Assembly: GCF_014199525.1 (NCBI RefSeq)
Contig: NZ_JACHNU010000001.1
Location: 558,001-622,000, forward strand
Length of the DNA: 64,000 bases
Direction of reading: 5' to 3'
Source: Conexibacter arvalis
Lineage (GTDB): Bacteria; Actinomycetota; Thermoleophilia; Solirubrobacterales; Solirubrobacteraceae
The position numbers were made by a program, and so were the translations under genes. Of this stretch, positions 1 to 7,014 are shown one piece after another. The number at the start of each line of letters is the position of its first letter. Within the stretch, counting starts at the first letter, position 1. The notes under the pieces were generated by a model. The model ran no database searches and was not told where the DNA came from. It was given only the letters and a program-made list of their open reading frames with translations.

Positions 1-969
1 TACGAGGGTCGCGGCGGCGGCGTCGAGCAGCCGGTGATCGGCGCCCATGCCGGCGGCTGGAACGGCGTCTCGGCGGGGGTCGCGCTGATCGGCAGCTTCA
101 GCAGCCGGCGGCCGACGACGGCCGCGCGGCGAGCGCTGACGAAGACGCTTGCGTGGAAGCTGTCGCTCGCCGGCGTGCCGGCGAGGGGGACGATCGCGAA
201 GGTCTCCAGCGGCGGCGCCGAGAACCGCTGGAGCAGCGGGACGCGCGTCCCCTTCCAGCGCGTCTCGGGCCACCGCGACGCCGATCACACCACCTGCCCC
301 GGCGGCGCCCTCTACGCGCTGCTGCCGAGCGTGCGCCGCGAGGTCGACGCGCAGCTCGCCGAGCCGCGCGACCTGCTCACGAACGCGCCGTTCGGCGGCG
401 TGCTGGCGCAGGGCGGCCCGGCCTACCTGACCGGCCGGCTGGCGCTCGCCGACGGCCGCCGTCCCAACGGCGCGCGGCTGTCGCTGCAGCGCCGCGACGA
501 CGCCGACGACGCGTGGGAGCCGCTCGAGACGATCAGGACCGGCGCCGACGGGATCTGGTCGGCGAGCGTGCCGGTGACGGTCAACGGCAGCTTCCGCGTC
601 GTCTCCGACGCGGTCGGGATCGGCTCGCCGGCCGCCGCCGTGCGGGTCGCGGCCGGCGTCACGGCGACCGTCTCGCCGCAGCTGCTGCGGCCGGGCAGAC
701 GCGTGACCGTCCGCGGCACGACGACGCCGGCCAAGGCGACGGTCGCGCTGCGCGTCGAGCGGCAGGCGCGTGCCGGCGGCCCGTGGCGGCGCGTGCGGGC
801 GACGACGGTGCGGACCGTCGACGGCGACTGGTCGACGCAGGTGCGTCTGCCCGCGGCCGGACTCCACCGCTTCGTCGTCACGACCGCCGCCGACGACCTC
901 AACGCCGCCGGCGCCGCGCCGGTCCGCACCGCGCAGGTGCGGGCGGCCGCGCGGTCGACGCGGCGGTGA
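1..969 (+). CDS. PGRP/amidase-2 family N-acetylmuramoyl-L-alanine amidase with C-terminal beta domains (5' partial)
   Basis: The open frame runs in from before base 1, so the N-terminus is missing and the first in-frame ATG/GTG-like codons are not the true start. The visible part begins in the catalytic fold: YEGRG, then GAHAGGWN (His about residue 16 of the fragment) and, 75 residues on, GHRDADHTTCPG. The spacing of that His to the Cys (8 residues) matches the zinc ligands His122/Cys130 of T7 lysozyme and the PGRP family. About 200 residues follow that look like two Ig- or SH3-like beta repeats (for example TVRGTTTPAKATV), probably for cell-wall binding. Expected role: cleaving the amide bond between MurNAc and the peptide stem, outside the membrane. 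The signal peptide would lie upstream of the window. Confidence 0.85.
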   Translation, partial: YEGRGGGVEQPVIGAHAGGWNGVSAGVALIGSFSSRRPTTAARRALTKTLAWKLSLAGVPARGTIAKVSSGGAENRWSSGTRVPFQRVSGHRDADHTTCPGGALYALLPSVRREVDAQLAEPRDLLTNAPFGGVLAQGGPAYLTGRLALADGRRPNGARLSLQRRDDADDAWEPLETIRTGADGIWSASVPVTVNGSFRVVSDAVGIGSPAAAVRVAAGVTATVSPQLLRPGRRVTVRGTTTPAKATVALRVERQARAGGPWRRVRATTVRTVDGDWSTQVRLPAAGLHRFVVTTAADDLNAAGAAPVRTAQVRAAARSTRR

Positions 970-1052
970 ACCGCTTCATCCGGTCGTCCTCCGCTCGTCG
1001 ACTCGCTCGCTTCGGGACCGTCCGCGGCGACCGCCGCCAGGCCGGGTCTCCG

Positions 1053-2045
1053 TCAGCGCGGCTTCGGCGGCCCGCCGGGGACGAGGTCGCGGTCGGTCGG
1101 CTCCAACCGCTCGTCGAGCTCGATCTGCCAGTAGTAGCGCGTGAAGGTGCGGCCGGCGTCGAACTCGCCGACGTGCGGGGCGATCGTCTCGCCGCTCGCC
1201 ATCCGCGCGATCAGCTCGGGGTAGGTGCGGCCGGCGGCGAGGGTCGCGTAGGTCGGGCCGGGGAAGGCACCGCCGAAGCGGGTGTTGACGTCGGTGATGC
1301 CGAGGCCGATCTCCTTGTCGCGGAAGGCCTGCACCGTGCAGGGGCCGCGCACGCCGAGCGCCTCGACGACCTCGACGCCGAGGTCGATCAGCTCTCTGTC
1401 CGCGATCACGGTGCCCTTGATCGACTCGCCGCCGCGCGACTCGAGCATCGTGCGCGGGATCGCGTTGAGGCAGCGGCCGTCGAGGTCGGAGAGCAGGTCG
1501 ATCGAGAACTCCGGCCCGTCCATCCACCGCTGCACCATCGTCGGCTCCTTCACGTATCTGACGAAGAAGGCCGCCTCCTCAGCGTCGTGGGCGAGGTGGA
1601 TCGAGCGGGCGCCCGAGCCCTGGCGCGGCTTCACCATCACCGGGTAGGACTCCGGCTGCTCGCCGGGCAGGACGGTCGGCGGCGACGGCAGCCCGTGGCG
1701 TTCCAGCAGCAGGTGGGCCTCGTACTTGTCGTAGGTCGCGCGGGCGATCTCCGGGTCGGGCACGAACGCCGGCAGCAGCCCGTCGGCGCGCGCCTGCGCG
1801 AGCACCTCGATGTCGAGGTCGGTCAGCGGTATCACCGCGCCGACGTCCCATCTCGCGCATGCCTCCTGCAGCGCGGGGACGTAGCCGGGGTCGTCGATCC
1901 GCGGCGGGGCGAAGCGATGGGTGGCGGCGTACTGGGCCGGCGCGAGCGGGTTGGGGTCGGCGGCGACGACGGTCGTGTGCTGCGCGAAGCAGGAGACGAT
2001 GTCGTAGCGCTTGCCGACCCCGGTCAGCAGCACGGCTCTGCTCAT
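1053..2045 (-). CDS. ATP-grasp (carbamoyl-phosphate synthase large-chain-like) protein
   Basis: 330 residues. The N-terminal Rossmann-like part starts MSRAVLLTGVGKRYD; the ATP-grasp core has DKYEAHLLLERHGLPSP (about 106-122), the nucleotide lysine in VKPRQGSGARS (about 138-148) and the metal-binding strand DVNTRFGGAFPGP. Such proteins ligate an amino or carboxylate group using ATP. In polysaccharide loci they are thought to add amino-acid-like substituents to sugars, but the substrate here is unknown. The ATG at 2045 overlaps the TGA of the upstream sugar transferase by 4 bases (ATGA), so translational coupling supports this start over in-frame codons further upstream. Confidence 0.8.
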   Translation of the reverse strand: MSRAVLLTGVGKRYDIVSCFAQHTTVVAADPNPLAPAQYAATHRFAPPRIDDPGYVPALQEACARWDVGAVIPLTDLDIEVLAQARADGLLPAFVPDPEIARATYDKYEAHLLLERHGLPSPPTVLPGEQPESYPVMVKPRQGSGARSIHLAHDAEEAAFFVRYVKEPTMVQRWMDGPEFSIDLLSDLDGRCLNAIPRTMLESRGGESIKGTVIADRELIDLGVEVVEALGVRGPCTVQAFRDKEIGLGITDVNTRFGGAFPGPTYATLAAGRTYPELIARMASGETIAPHVGEFDAGRTFTRYYWQIELDERLEPTDRDLVPGGPPKPR

Positions 2046-2641
2046 CTGCCCCATCCGCCCGTCTCTCCCTTGTAGAGGCCGTCGCCCTTGACGACCAGTC
2101 TCCAGGTCCGGCTCAGGATCCTCAGGTCGAGCGCCAGCGACTGGTGCTCGACGTACCAGAGGTCGAGCTCGATCCGCTCCGACCACGGCAGCGCGGTGCG
2201 GCCGTTGATCTGCGCCCAGCCGGTCAGGCCGGGCTTGACGGCGAGGCGGCCGCGCTGGCGCTCGGTGTACTGGTCGACCTGGACCTGCACGGTCGGGCGC
2301 GGGCCGACGATCGACATCTCGCCGCGGACGACGTTCCAGAGGTTCGGCAGCTCGTCGAGCGAGGTGCGGCGCAGCAGCCTGCCCATCCGCGTGATGCGGT
2401 CGTCGCCCTCCTGGATCGCGAGGCCGGCGCCGGTGAACTCGGCCCCTCTCACCATCGTGCGCAGCTTGTAGATCTGAAACGGCCTGCCGTCCTTGCCGAC
2501 CCGCGTCTGCCTGTAGATCGGATGGCCGGGCGACTCGAGCCGGATCAGCACGGCGGCGAGCGCGACGATCGGCGCGCCGAGGACGGTGCCGATCGTGCCG
2601 AGGACGAGGTCGATCGCCCGCTTCGCCACCGCGTCAGTCAT
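2042..2641 (-). CDS. initiating sugar-phosphate transferase (bacterial sugar transferase, WcaJ/PglC type)
   Basis: 199 residues, the size of the short monotopic class. An N-terminal hydrophobic helix (KRAIDLVLGTIGTVLGAPIVALAAVL) is followed by the family motifs YKLRTM, RRTSLDELPNLWNVVRGEM, SIVGPRP and KPGLTGWAQINGR. These enzymes move a sugar-1-phosphate from a nucleotide sugar onto undecaprenyl phosphate at the inner membrane face, the first step of capsule, O-unit or glycoprotein glycan assembly. The gene is followed with a 4-base overlap by the ATP-grasp gene and preceded by a glycosyltransferase on the same strand, so it likely starts this glycan. The sugar specificity cannot be read from sequence. 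Confidence 0.92.
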   Translation of the reverse strand: MTDAVAKRAIDLVLGTIGTVLGAPIVALAAVLIRLESPGHPIYRQTRVGKDGRPFQIYKLRTMVRGAEFTGAGLAIQEGDDRITRMGRLLRRTSLDELPNLWNVVRGEMSIVGPRPTVQVQVDQYTERQRGRLAVKPGLTGWAQINGRTALPWSERIELDLWYVEHQSLALDLRILSRTWRLVVKGDGLYKGETGGWGR

Positions 2642-2733
2642 CGACCGACCTCATCGCCCGCGAGTCCCCGGGCATTCCGCGACGCGGCGCTCTTGTCGCT
2701 CCCACGCCGCGAGAACGAGCCGCCAGGCGAGAT
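2642..2733. repeat. candidate dispersed intergenic repeat, copy 1
   Basis: A 92-base gap between two co-directional genes. Read on the minus strand it contains TCTCGCCTggcGGCTCGTTC. A closely similar block, CTCGCCTtggGGCTCGTCC, lies in the fliH-fliI gap at 61236-61350, 58 kb away. Both gaps also carry the word GGAATGC. This suggests a small dispersed non-coding repeat. No ORF or clear terminator T-run was seen. Confidence 0.4.
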
Positions 2734-3903
2734 TCAACGCGTGCCCTCCGGAGGCTCCCAGCCGGCCTCGGTCTCGCTGCGCATCACGTCGAGCAGGCCG
2801 GCGCCGAGCGCGGCGGTCGTCAGCACGTAGTAGCGGGCGACGAGGAAGGGGCGGGCCGGGATCGCCCGCGCGAGCGCGGCGGCGGCGAGGATTCCGAGCT
2901 GGGCGAGCAGCGCGAGCGCGTACGGACGGCCGCGGCGGGCGAGCACGACGCTGGTCGAGAGGACCGCGAGGTGGAGGAACGGCGTCGCGTAGCGGAGCAC
3001 CCGGTGGGAGAGGATCATCAGCCCGTAGAGCGGGCCGTAGCCGCGCGGATCGAGCATCCTGCCGCGCAGGACGATCGGCCAGCCGTGGGTCATCATCCGC
3101 CGCTTGCGGGCGAACTCGCCCTCGATCGACGGGACCATCTTCTCGGTCGCGCGGGCGTCGGCGGCGTAGAGCGCCCGCCAGCCGTTCTTGACCATGTTGA
3201 ACGGGAACGAGAGGTCGTGGCCCATGATCGGATCGACCTCGACGTACGCCTCTCTGCGGGTCGCGTAGATCGCGCCGTTGCCGGCGGTGATCGAGCGCAG
3301 GTCGGACTCGATGCCGCGCAGCGCCATCTCGTAGCGCCAGTAGAGGCCCTCCTGGTTGGTGCCGCCGTCGTTGACGAAGCTGACCTGGCCGCAGACGTAG
3401 CCGACGTCGGGCTGGCCGGCGAACGGCGCGACGAGCCGGCGCAGCGCGTCGGGCTCCCAGAAGGCGTTGGCGTCGGAGAAGGCGACGATCGCGCCGCGCG
3501 CCTGCCGCACGCCGGCGTCCTGCGCGCGGATCTTGCCGCCGCGCGGCAGCTCCAGCACCGTGTCGGCGCCGGCCTCGCGCGCCCGCTGCGGGGTCGCGTC
3601 GGGCGAGCCGTCGCAGGCGACGACGATCTCGAGCTTCTCGGCCGGATAGTCGAGCGCCTTCAGGTTGGCGACCTTCTCGGCGATCACCGACTCCTCCTGG
3701 TAGGCCGCGACGATCACGGTGACGGAGGGCAGCAGCGCGTCCGCGGCCGCGTCGTCGTCCGCCGGCGGCACGAGCGCCGCCCCGACCCGCGCCGGCCGTC
3801 TCGGCAGCAGCTTCGACAGCAGCGCCAACAGCAGCCCGTACCCGGCCTGCGCGTAGACGACGAGCGCGGCGCAGAGCCAGAAGAGGAGCTTCACGACGGG
3901 CAC
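2734..3903 (-). CDS. membrane-anchored family 2 glycosyltransferase
   Basis: 389 residues starting with GTG. One N-terminal membrane helix (LLFWLCAALVVYAQAGYGLL), a GT-A domain at about 60-270, and two or three hydrophobic segments at about 290-370 give the layout of processive or polyprenyl-linked GT2 enzymes. GT2 signs are VTVIVAAYQEESVI, the DGSPD motif, the acidic FSDANAF motif, GHDLSFPF where the catalytic acid is expected, and RKRRMMTHGW in the place of the QxxRW motif. It probably extends the lipid-linked glycan begun by the adjacent sugar transferase 92 bases downstream. Neither donor nor acceptor can be named. Confidence 0.87.
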   Translation of the reverse strand: MPVVKLLFWLCAALVVYAQAGYGLLLALLSKLLPRRPARVGAALVPPADDDAAADALLPSVTVIVAAYQEESVIAEKVANLKALDYPAEKLEIVVACDGSPDATPQRAREAGADTVLELPRGGKIRAQDAGVRQARGAIVAFSDANAFWEPDALRRLVAPFAGQPDVGYVCGQVSFVNDGGTNQEGLYWRYEMALRGIESDLRSITAGNGAIYATRREAYVEVDPIMGHDLSFPFNMVKNGWRALYAADARATEKMVPSIEGEFARKRRMMTHGWPIVLRGRMLDPRGYGPLYGLMILSHRVLRYATPFLHLAVLSTSVVLARRGRPYALALLAQLGILAAAALARAIPARPFLVARYYVLTTAALGAGLLDVMRSETEAGWEPPEGTR

Positions 3904-3955
3904 GGACGGGGATTCTTGCGAACCGCGCCCCGCGGCGCCGCTCCCTACCCGCCCC

Positions 3956-4415
3956 TCACCCCAGGTCTCCGGTCGCGGCTGGATGGTTCGACGGCAGATA
4001 GACGACCTCGACCTCCAGCTCCGGCATCCGCGCGAAGGCCTGGTCGCAGGTGACGATCGGAACGCCGAGCGTCTGCGCCGTCGCGGCGATCCAGAGGTCG
4101 TTGTCGCTGAAGACGAGGCCCCCGCTCACGGCCGACGCGATCGATCCGCGCCCAGACAGTCGCGATCTGCTCGTCGACGTCGACGCGGGGGAAGCGGTCG
4201 AGCCATGCCGTGGACGCCGCTGCGCGGGTCGGCCGTTGCCCGACTCTCAGCACGCCCGATCGTGCCTCGCCGACGGTGACCACGCTGACCGCGATCTTCG
4301 CCGCCTTCAATCGGCGCACGACGATGCCCGACCAGCCGTAGTCGGCCCGGCGCTCGGCGACGCGCTGGGCTGCCCCGACGTACGACGTGTCGGCCACCAT
4401 CACCTCTCTCGTCAT
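3956..4415 (-). pseudogene. PIN-domain (VapC-like) toxin gene broken by a frameshift
   Basis: The start reads MTREVMVADTSYVG and continues through SVVTVGEARSGVL to WLDRFPRVDVDEQIATVWARID, matching the first half of a PIN ribonuclease (acidic residues in VADTS and VGEAR). Near 4130-4145 the frame is lost. The second half, SGGLVFSDNDLWIAATAQTLG then VPIVTCDQAFARMPEL, is present in another frame and ends at the TGA at 3956-3958. Restoring the frame would give a normal-length (about 150 aa) PIN protein with the SDNDLWIAA acidic motif. VapC-type toxins cleave RNA such as tRNA. It follows the small gene 4420-4635 by only 4 bases. The break could be real decay or a base-call error. Confidence 0.8.
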
Positions 4416-4419
4416 CGCG

Positions 4420-4635
4420 TCACGGCTCCGCAGTGAACTCGTCGAAGATGCCGCCCCACAGCTCCTCCTCTTCCTCGTCGGTGCCGCGCTCGTAGAGCGC
4501 TTGCAGCTCGCCCCAGCTGAGCAGGGGGATTCCCTGCTTGCGGGCGATCTCCTCGATGCGCCGGCCGGCCTCGGGGTTGGCCCACGGCTCGTCGGCGTCG
4601 GTTTGGGCGTCGGTCGAGATCAGCATGGCGGTCAT
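4420..4635 (-). CDS. small acidic protein, probable antitoxin partner of the PIN gene
   Basis: 71 residues, strongly acidic towards the C-terminus (a TDEEEEELWGG-type stretch) with a helical middle (RRIEEIARKQGIPLLSWGELQALYERG). It sits directly upstream of, and 4 bases from, the PIN toxin gene on the same strand, the usual antitoxin position. It does not show a recognisable AbrB, Phd or RHH DNA-binding motif, so the antitoxin assignment rests mainly on size, charge and position. ATG at 4635 is used; an in-frame ATG lies three codons later. Confidence 0.55.
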   Translation of the reverse strand: MTAMLISTDAQTDADEPWANPEAGRRIEEIARKQGIPLLSWGELQALYERGTDEEEEELWGGIFDEFTAEP

Positions 4636-4677
4636 CTTCCGCTGCCCAGGCTGGCGCGTCTACAGCCTCTGTGATGT

Positions 4678-4691
4678 ACCACTGCTGTGGT
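4678..4691. promoter_or_regulatory. short inverted repeat upstream of the PIN/antitoxin pair
   Basis: ACCAC-tgct-GTGGT lies in the 81-base gap between the glycosyltransferase at 4717 and the antitoxin start at 4635. Toxin-antitoxin pairs are usually autoregulated at such palindromes. The arms are only 5 bases, so this is a weak candidate. Confidence 0.25.
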
Positions 4692-4716
4692 GTGGCGATG
4701 CCGGCGCGGCAGGACC

Positions 4717-5943
4717 TCAGCCGCGCGGTTGGAGCGAGCGGTAGAGCGCGAGGGTTCTGGCGGCGATGCCGTCCCAGGAGTAGGGGCCGGTCGCGGCGGC
4801 GCGCGCGGCGGCGGCGAGGCGGTCGCGGGCGGCGGGGTCGGCGAGCAGGCGGGCGAGGGCGGCGCGGAGGGCGGCGGCGTCGCCCGGCGGGACCAGCTCG
4901 GCGGCACCGGTGGCGGCGACCTCGGGGAAGCCGCCGACCTCCGTCAGCAGCAGCGGGGAGCCGAAGGCGAGCGCGGTGAAGAGGACGCCGGACTGGTCGA
5001 TCTCGCGGTAGGGCAGCACGACGAGGTCGGCCCGCTGGAAGAAGGCCGCGATCTCGTCGTCGGCGACGAACCGCTCGACGAAGCGGACGTTCGGCGGAGC
5101 GGCCGCGTGCAGCGGCGCGACGTCCATCTTCGGCAGGCCGACGATCCACAGCTCGGCGTCGTCGATCCCGCGCCACGCCTCCAGCAGCACGTCGATCCCC
5201 TTGTACGGCCGCAGCAGGCCGAAGCAGAGCGCGACCGGCCGCTCGCGCGGCACCGCGGCCAGCTCGGGGGGGAGCGGGCGGGGGGCGGGAACGGCGCCGG
5301 CCGAAGCGGACGCGCCCGCGCCGGCCGCGGGGCCGGCCGCCATCGGGGCGGGAGGCCCGGCGGCGCCGCCCGGCACGAAGTGGTCGAAGGCGCCGTGCGG
5401 GATCACGTGGACCTTGGCGGGGTCGATCCCGAGCTCCTCGCGCAGCCGCGCGGCGCCGTGCTCGGAGTGGACGACGACGGCGTCGACGCGCTCGTACAGC
5501 CGCCGCTGGGCGTCGAGCTGGCCGGGGCGCGGCTCGCGCGGCAGCACGTCGTGGGCGGTCAGCACGAGCGGGACGCCGCGGCCGGCCTGTCTCAGCGGCG
5601 CCAGCAGGTGGACGTCGAGCGGCTGGACGGTCAGCCACTGGAAGTGGACGACGTCGGGCCGCGTGCGCCGCACGTGCGCGGCCAGCCGGCCCATGTCGGG
5701 GAGGTGCTGCGCCAACTTGGCGCCCAGCCGCAGCCGCGAGCCGGCGGCTCCCGGCGCGATCCGATAGAACGACCGGGAGGTTTTGTAGCCGTGCCCCTGC
5801 GGGACCTCCCCGTAGGCGAAGCGGCTCGTGACCAGCTCGACGTCGGCGCCGGCCCGCGCGAGCGCCGCGGCAAGGGCGTGGTCGTAGGGCGGCGTGAAGG
5901 CCGACGGGTCGATCAGCTGGACGCGCAGCGGCGAAGACGGCAT
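4717..5943 (-). CDS. GT4 (GT-B fold) glycosyltransferase
   Basis: 408 residues from the ATG at 5943; an in-frame TTG at 5967 is less likely because it would overlap the divergent gene. The N-terminal domain has PPYDHALAAALARAGADVEL and a DVVHFQWL strand; the linker has VLTAHDVLP. The C-terminal nucleotide-sugar domain has VALCFGLLRPYKGIDVLLEAW, PYREIDQSGVLFTALAFGSP and GGFPEV, the retaining GT4 donor-binding motif with the E-x7-E region changed to EIDQSGVLFTAL. A soluble or peripheral enzyme adding a sugar to a growing glycan is expected. It is divergent from the GT2 gene at 5967, with only 23 bases between the starts. Confidence 0.87.
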   Translation of the reverse strand: MPSSPLRVQLIDPSAFTPPYDHALAAALARAGADVELVTSRFAYGEVPQGHGYKTSRSFYRIAPGAAGSRLRLGAKLAQHLPDMGRLAAHVRRTRPDVVHFQWLTVQPLDVHLLAPLRQAGRGVPLVLTAHDVLPREPRPGQLDAQRRLYERVDAVVVHSEHGAARLREELGIDPAKVHVIPHGAFDHFVPGGAAGPPAPMAAGPAAGAGASASAGAVPAPRPLPPELAAVPRERPVALCFGLLRPYKGIDVLLEAWRGIDDAELWIVGLPKMDVAPLHAAAPPNVRFVERFVADDEIAAFFQRADLVVLPYREIDQSGVLFTALAFGSPLLLTEVGGFPEVAATGAAELVPPGDAAALRAALARLLADPAARDRLAAAARAAATGPYSWDGIAARTLALYRSLQPRG

Positions 5944-5966
5944 CCCGGCATCATCCCCCACCTGCA

Positions 5967-6905
5967 ATGAGCATCGAAGTCTCCTACTGCATCGTCAACA
6001 CCGAGCAGCGCGCGCTGCTCGAACGCTGCCTCGACGCGATCGCCGCCGAGCAGCGCGAGCTGCCGTTCGCGACCGAGGTGCTCGTGCTCGACAACGCCTC
6101 GCGCGACGGCTCGGTCGGGATGGCGCGCGCCCATCCCGTCACGACCGAGCTGATCAGACGCGAGCAGCGCCGCGGCAAGGCCGAGAACGACAGCACGCTG
6201 ATGCAGCGCGCCCGCGGCCGCTACTGCCTGCTGCTGAACGAGGACTCCGAGCTGCGGCCGGGGGCGACGAGAGCGCTCCACGACGCGATCGACGCGACCG
6301 AGAGAGCGGCGACCGCCGGCGCCAAGCTGCTGCGCCCCGACGGCGCCCAGTACCCGTCGGCATGGCGCTTCCCGACGCCGCGGACCGCCTTCTGGGGCGC
6401 GGTCGGGATGCACAAGACGATGACGGTGCAGAGCCGCGGCGACGCCGTCCGCGAGGTCGACTGGGCCCAGTCGGCGGCGCTGATGGTGCGGCGCGAGGCG
6501 GCGGCGCGGATCGGCTGGATGGACCCGGCCTTCTTCGTCTACTCCGACGAGGTCGACTTCTGCAAGCGCCTCCACGACGCCGGCTGGAAGAACCTCTACG
6601 TGCCGCAGGCCGAGGCGGTCCACCACGAGCAGCTGTCGACCGGCAGCGTGCCGAAGCGGCGGATCGTCGAGCTGTCGCGCAACCGCGACCGCTACATGCG
6701 CAAGCACCACTCGGCGCTGTCGGCGCTGGCGGTGCGGTGGCTGACCGCCTGGACCTACGCGCTGCGCGCGCTCGCCGCCTACGTGCTGCCGCGCCACGAC
6801 CCGGCGCGCTACTGGCACCACGTGCGCGCGACGCTCCACCCCGACCGCGGCGAGGGCCTGCGCGAGGCGGCCGCCGACTACAACCGCGGCGGCCCCCGGC
6901 TGTAG
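5967..6905 (+). CDS. GT2 rhamnosyltransferase-like glycosyltransferase
   Basis: 312 residues. The GT-A domain shows VSYCIVNTEQRALLERCLDA, VLVLDNASRDGS, then LLLNEDSELRPGA (the DxD equivalent is EDS) and FFVYSDEVDFCKRLHDAGW, which is typical of GT2 enzymes that add rhamnose or a similar sugar to surface glycans (the WcaA/RfbF-like group with WMDPAFFVYSDEVD). The C-terminal stretch (KHHSALSALAVRWLTAWTYALRALAAYVLP) is amphipathic and could sit on the membrane. It lies in the glycan locus, divergent from a GT4 gene and convergent with the flippase. The ATG at 5967 directly follows a 23-base intergenic spacer. Confidence 0.87.
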   Translation: MSIEVSYCIVNTEQRALLERCLDAIAAEQRELPFATEVLVLDNASRDGSVGMARAHPVTTELIRREQRRGKAENDSTLMQRARGRYCLLLNEDSELRPGATRALHDAIDATERAATAGAKLLRPDGAQYPSAWRFPTPRTAFWGAVGMHKTMTVQSRGDAVREVDWAQSAALMVRREAAARIGWMDPAFFVYSDEVDFCKRLHDAGWKNLYVPQAEAVHHEQLSTGSVPKRRIVELSRNRDRYMRKHHSALSALAVRWLTAWTYALRALAAYVLPRHDPARYWHHVRATLHPDRGEGLREAAADYNRGGPRL

Positions 6906-6943
6906 CGCTCAGGCGCCGCCGCCCGACCGGTCGCCGCGCCGGC

Positions 6944-6996
6944 CGGACCTCTGTCATCCGATGGGTCTCCTCGACCCACTGGATGACACAGGTCCG
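6944..6996. terminator. large imperfect hairpin between convergent genes
   Basis: The arms CGGACCTcTGTCATCC (6944-6959) and GGATGACAcAGGTCCG (6981-6996) pair over 16 bases with one C:C mismatch. A second inner stem TGGGTC/GACCCA (6962-6967 with 6973-6978) closes a 5-base loop TCCTC. The structure sits mid-way between the ends of a plus-strand and a minus-strand gene, the place for a bidirectional terminator. There is no T-run on either side, so termination is inferred from position and stem strength. Confidence 0.6.
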
Positions 6997-7014
6997 CGCG
7001 GAGGGCGGCGCTCT

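Noticed and set aside
5944-5966. A full divergent promoter in the 23 bases between the GT4 and GT2 starts
   Set aside because: Too short for two promoters; any promoters must lie inside the facing coding regions, and none could be recognised.
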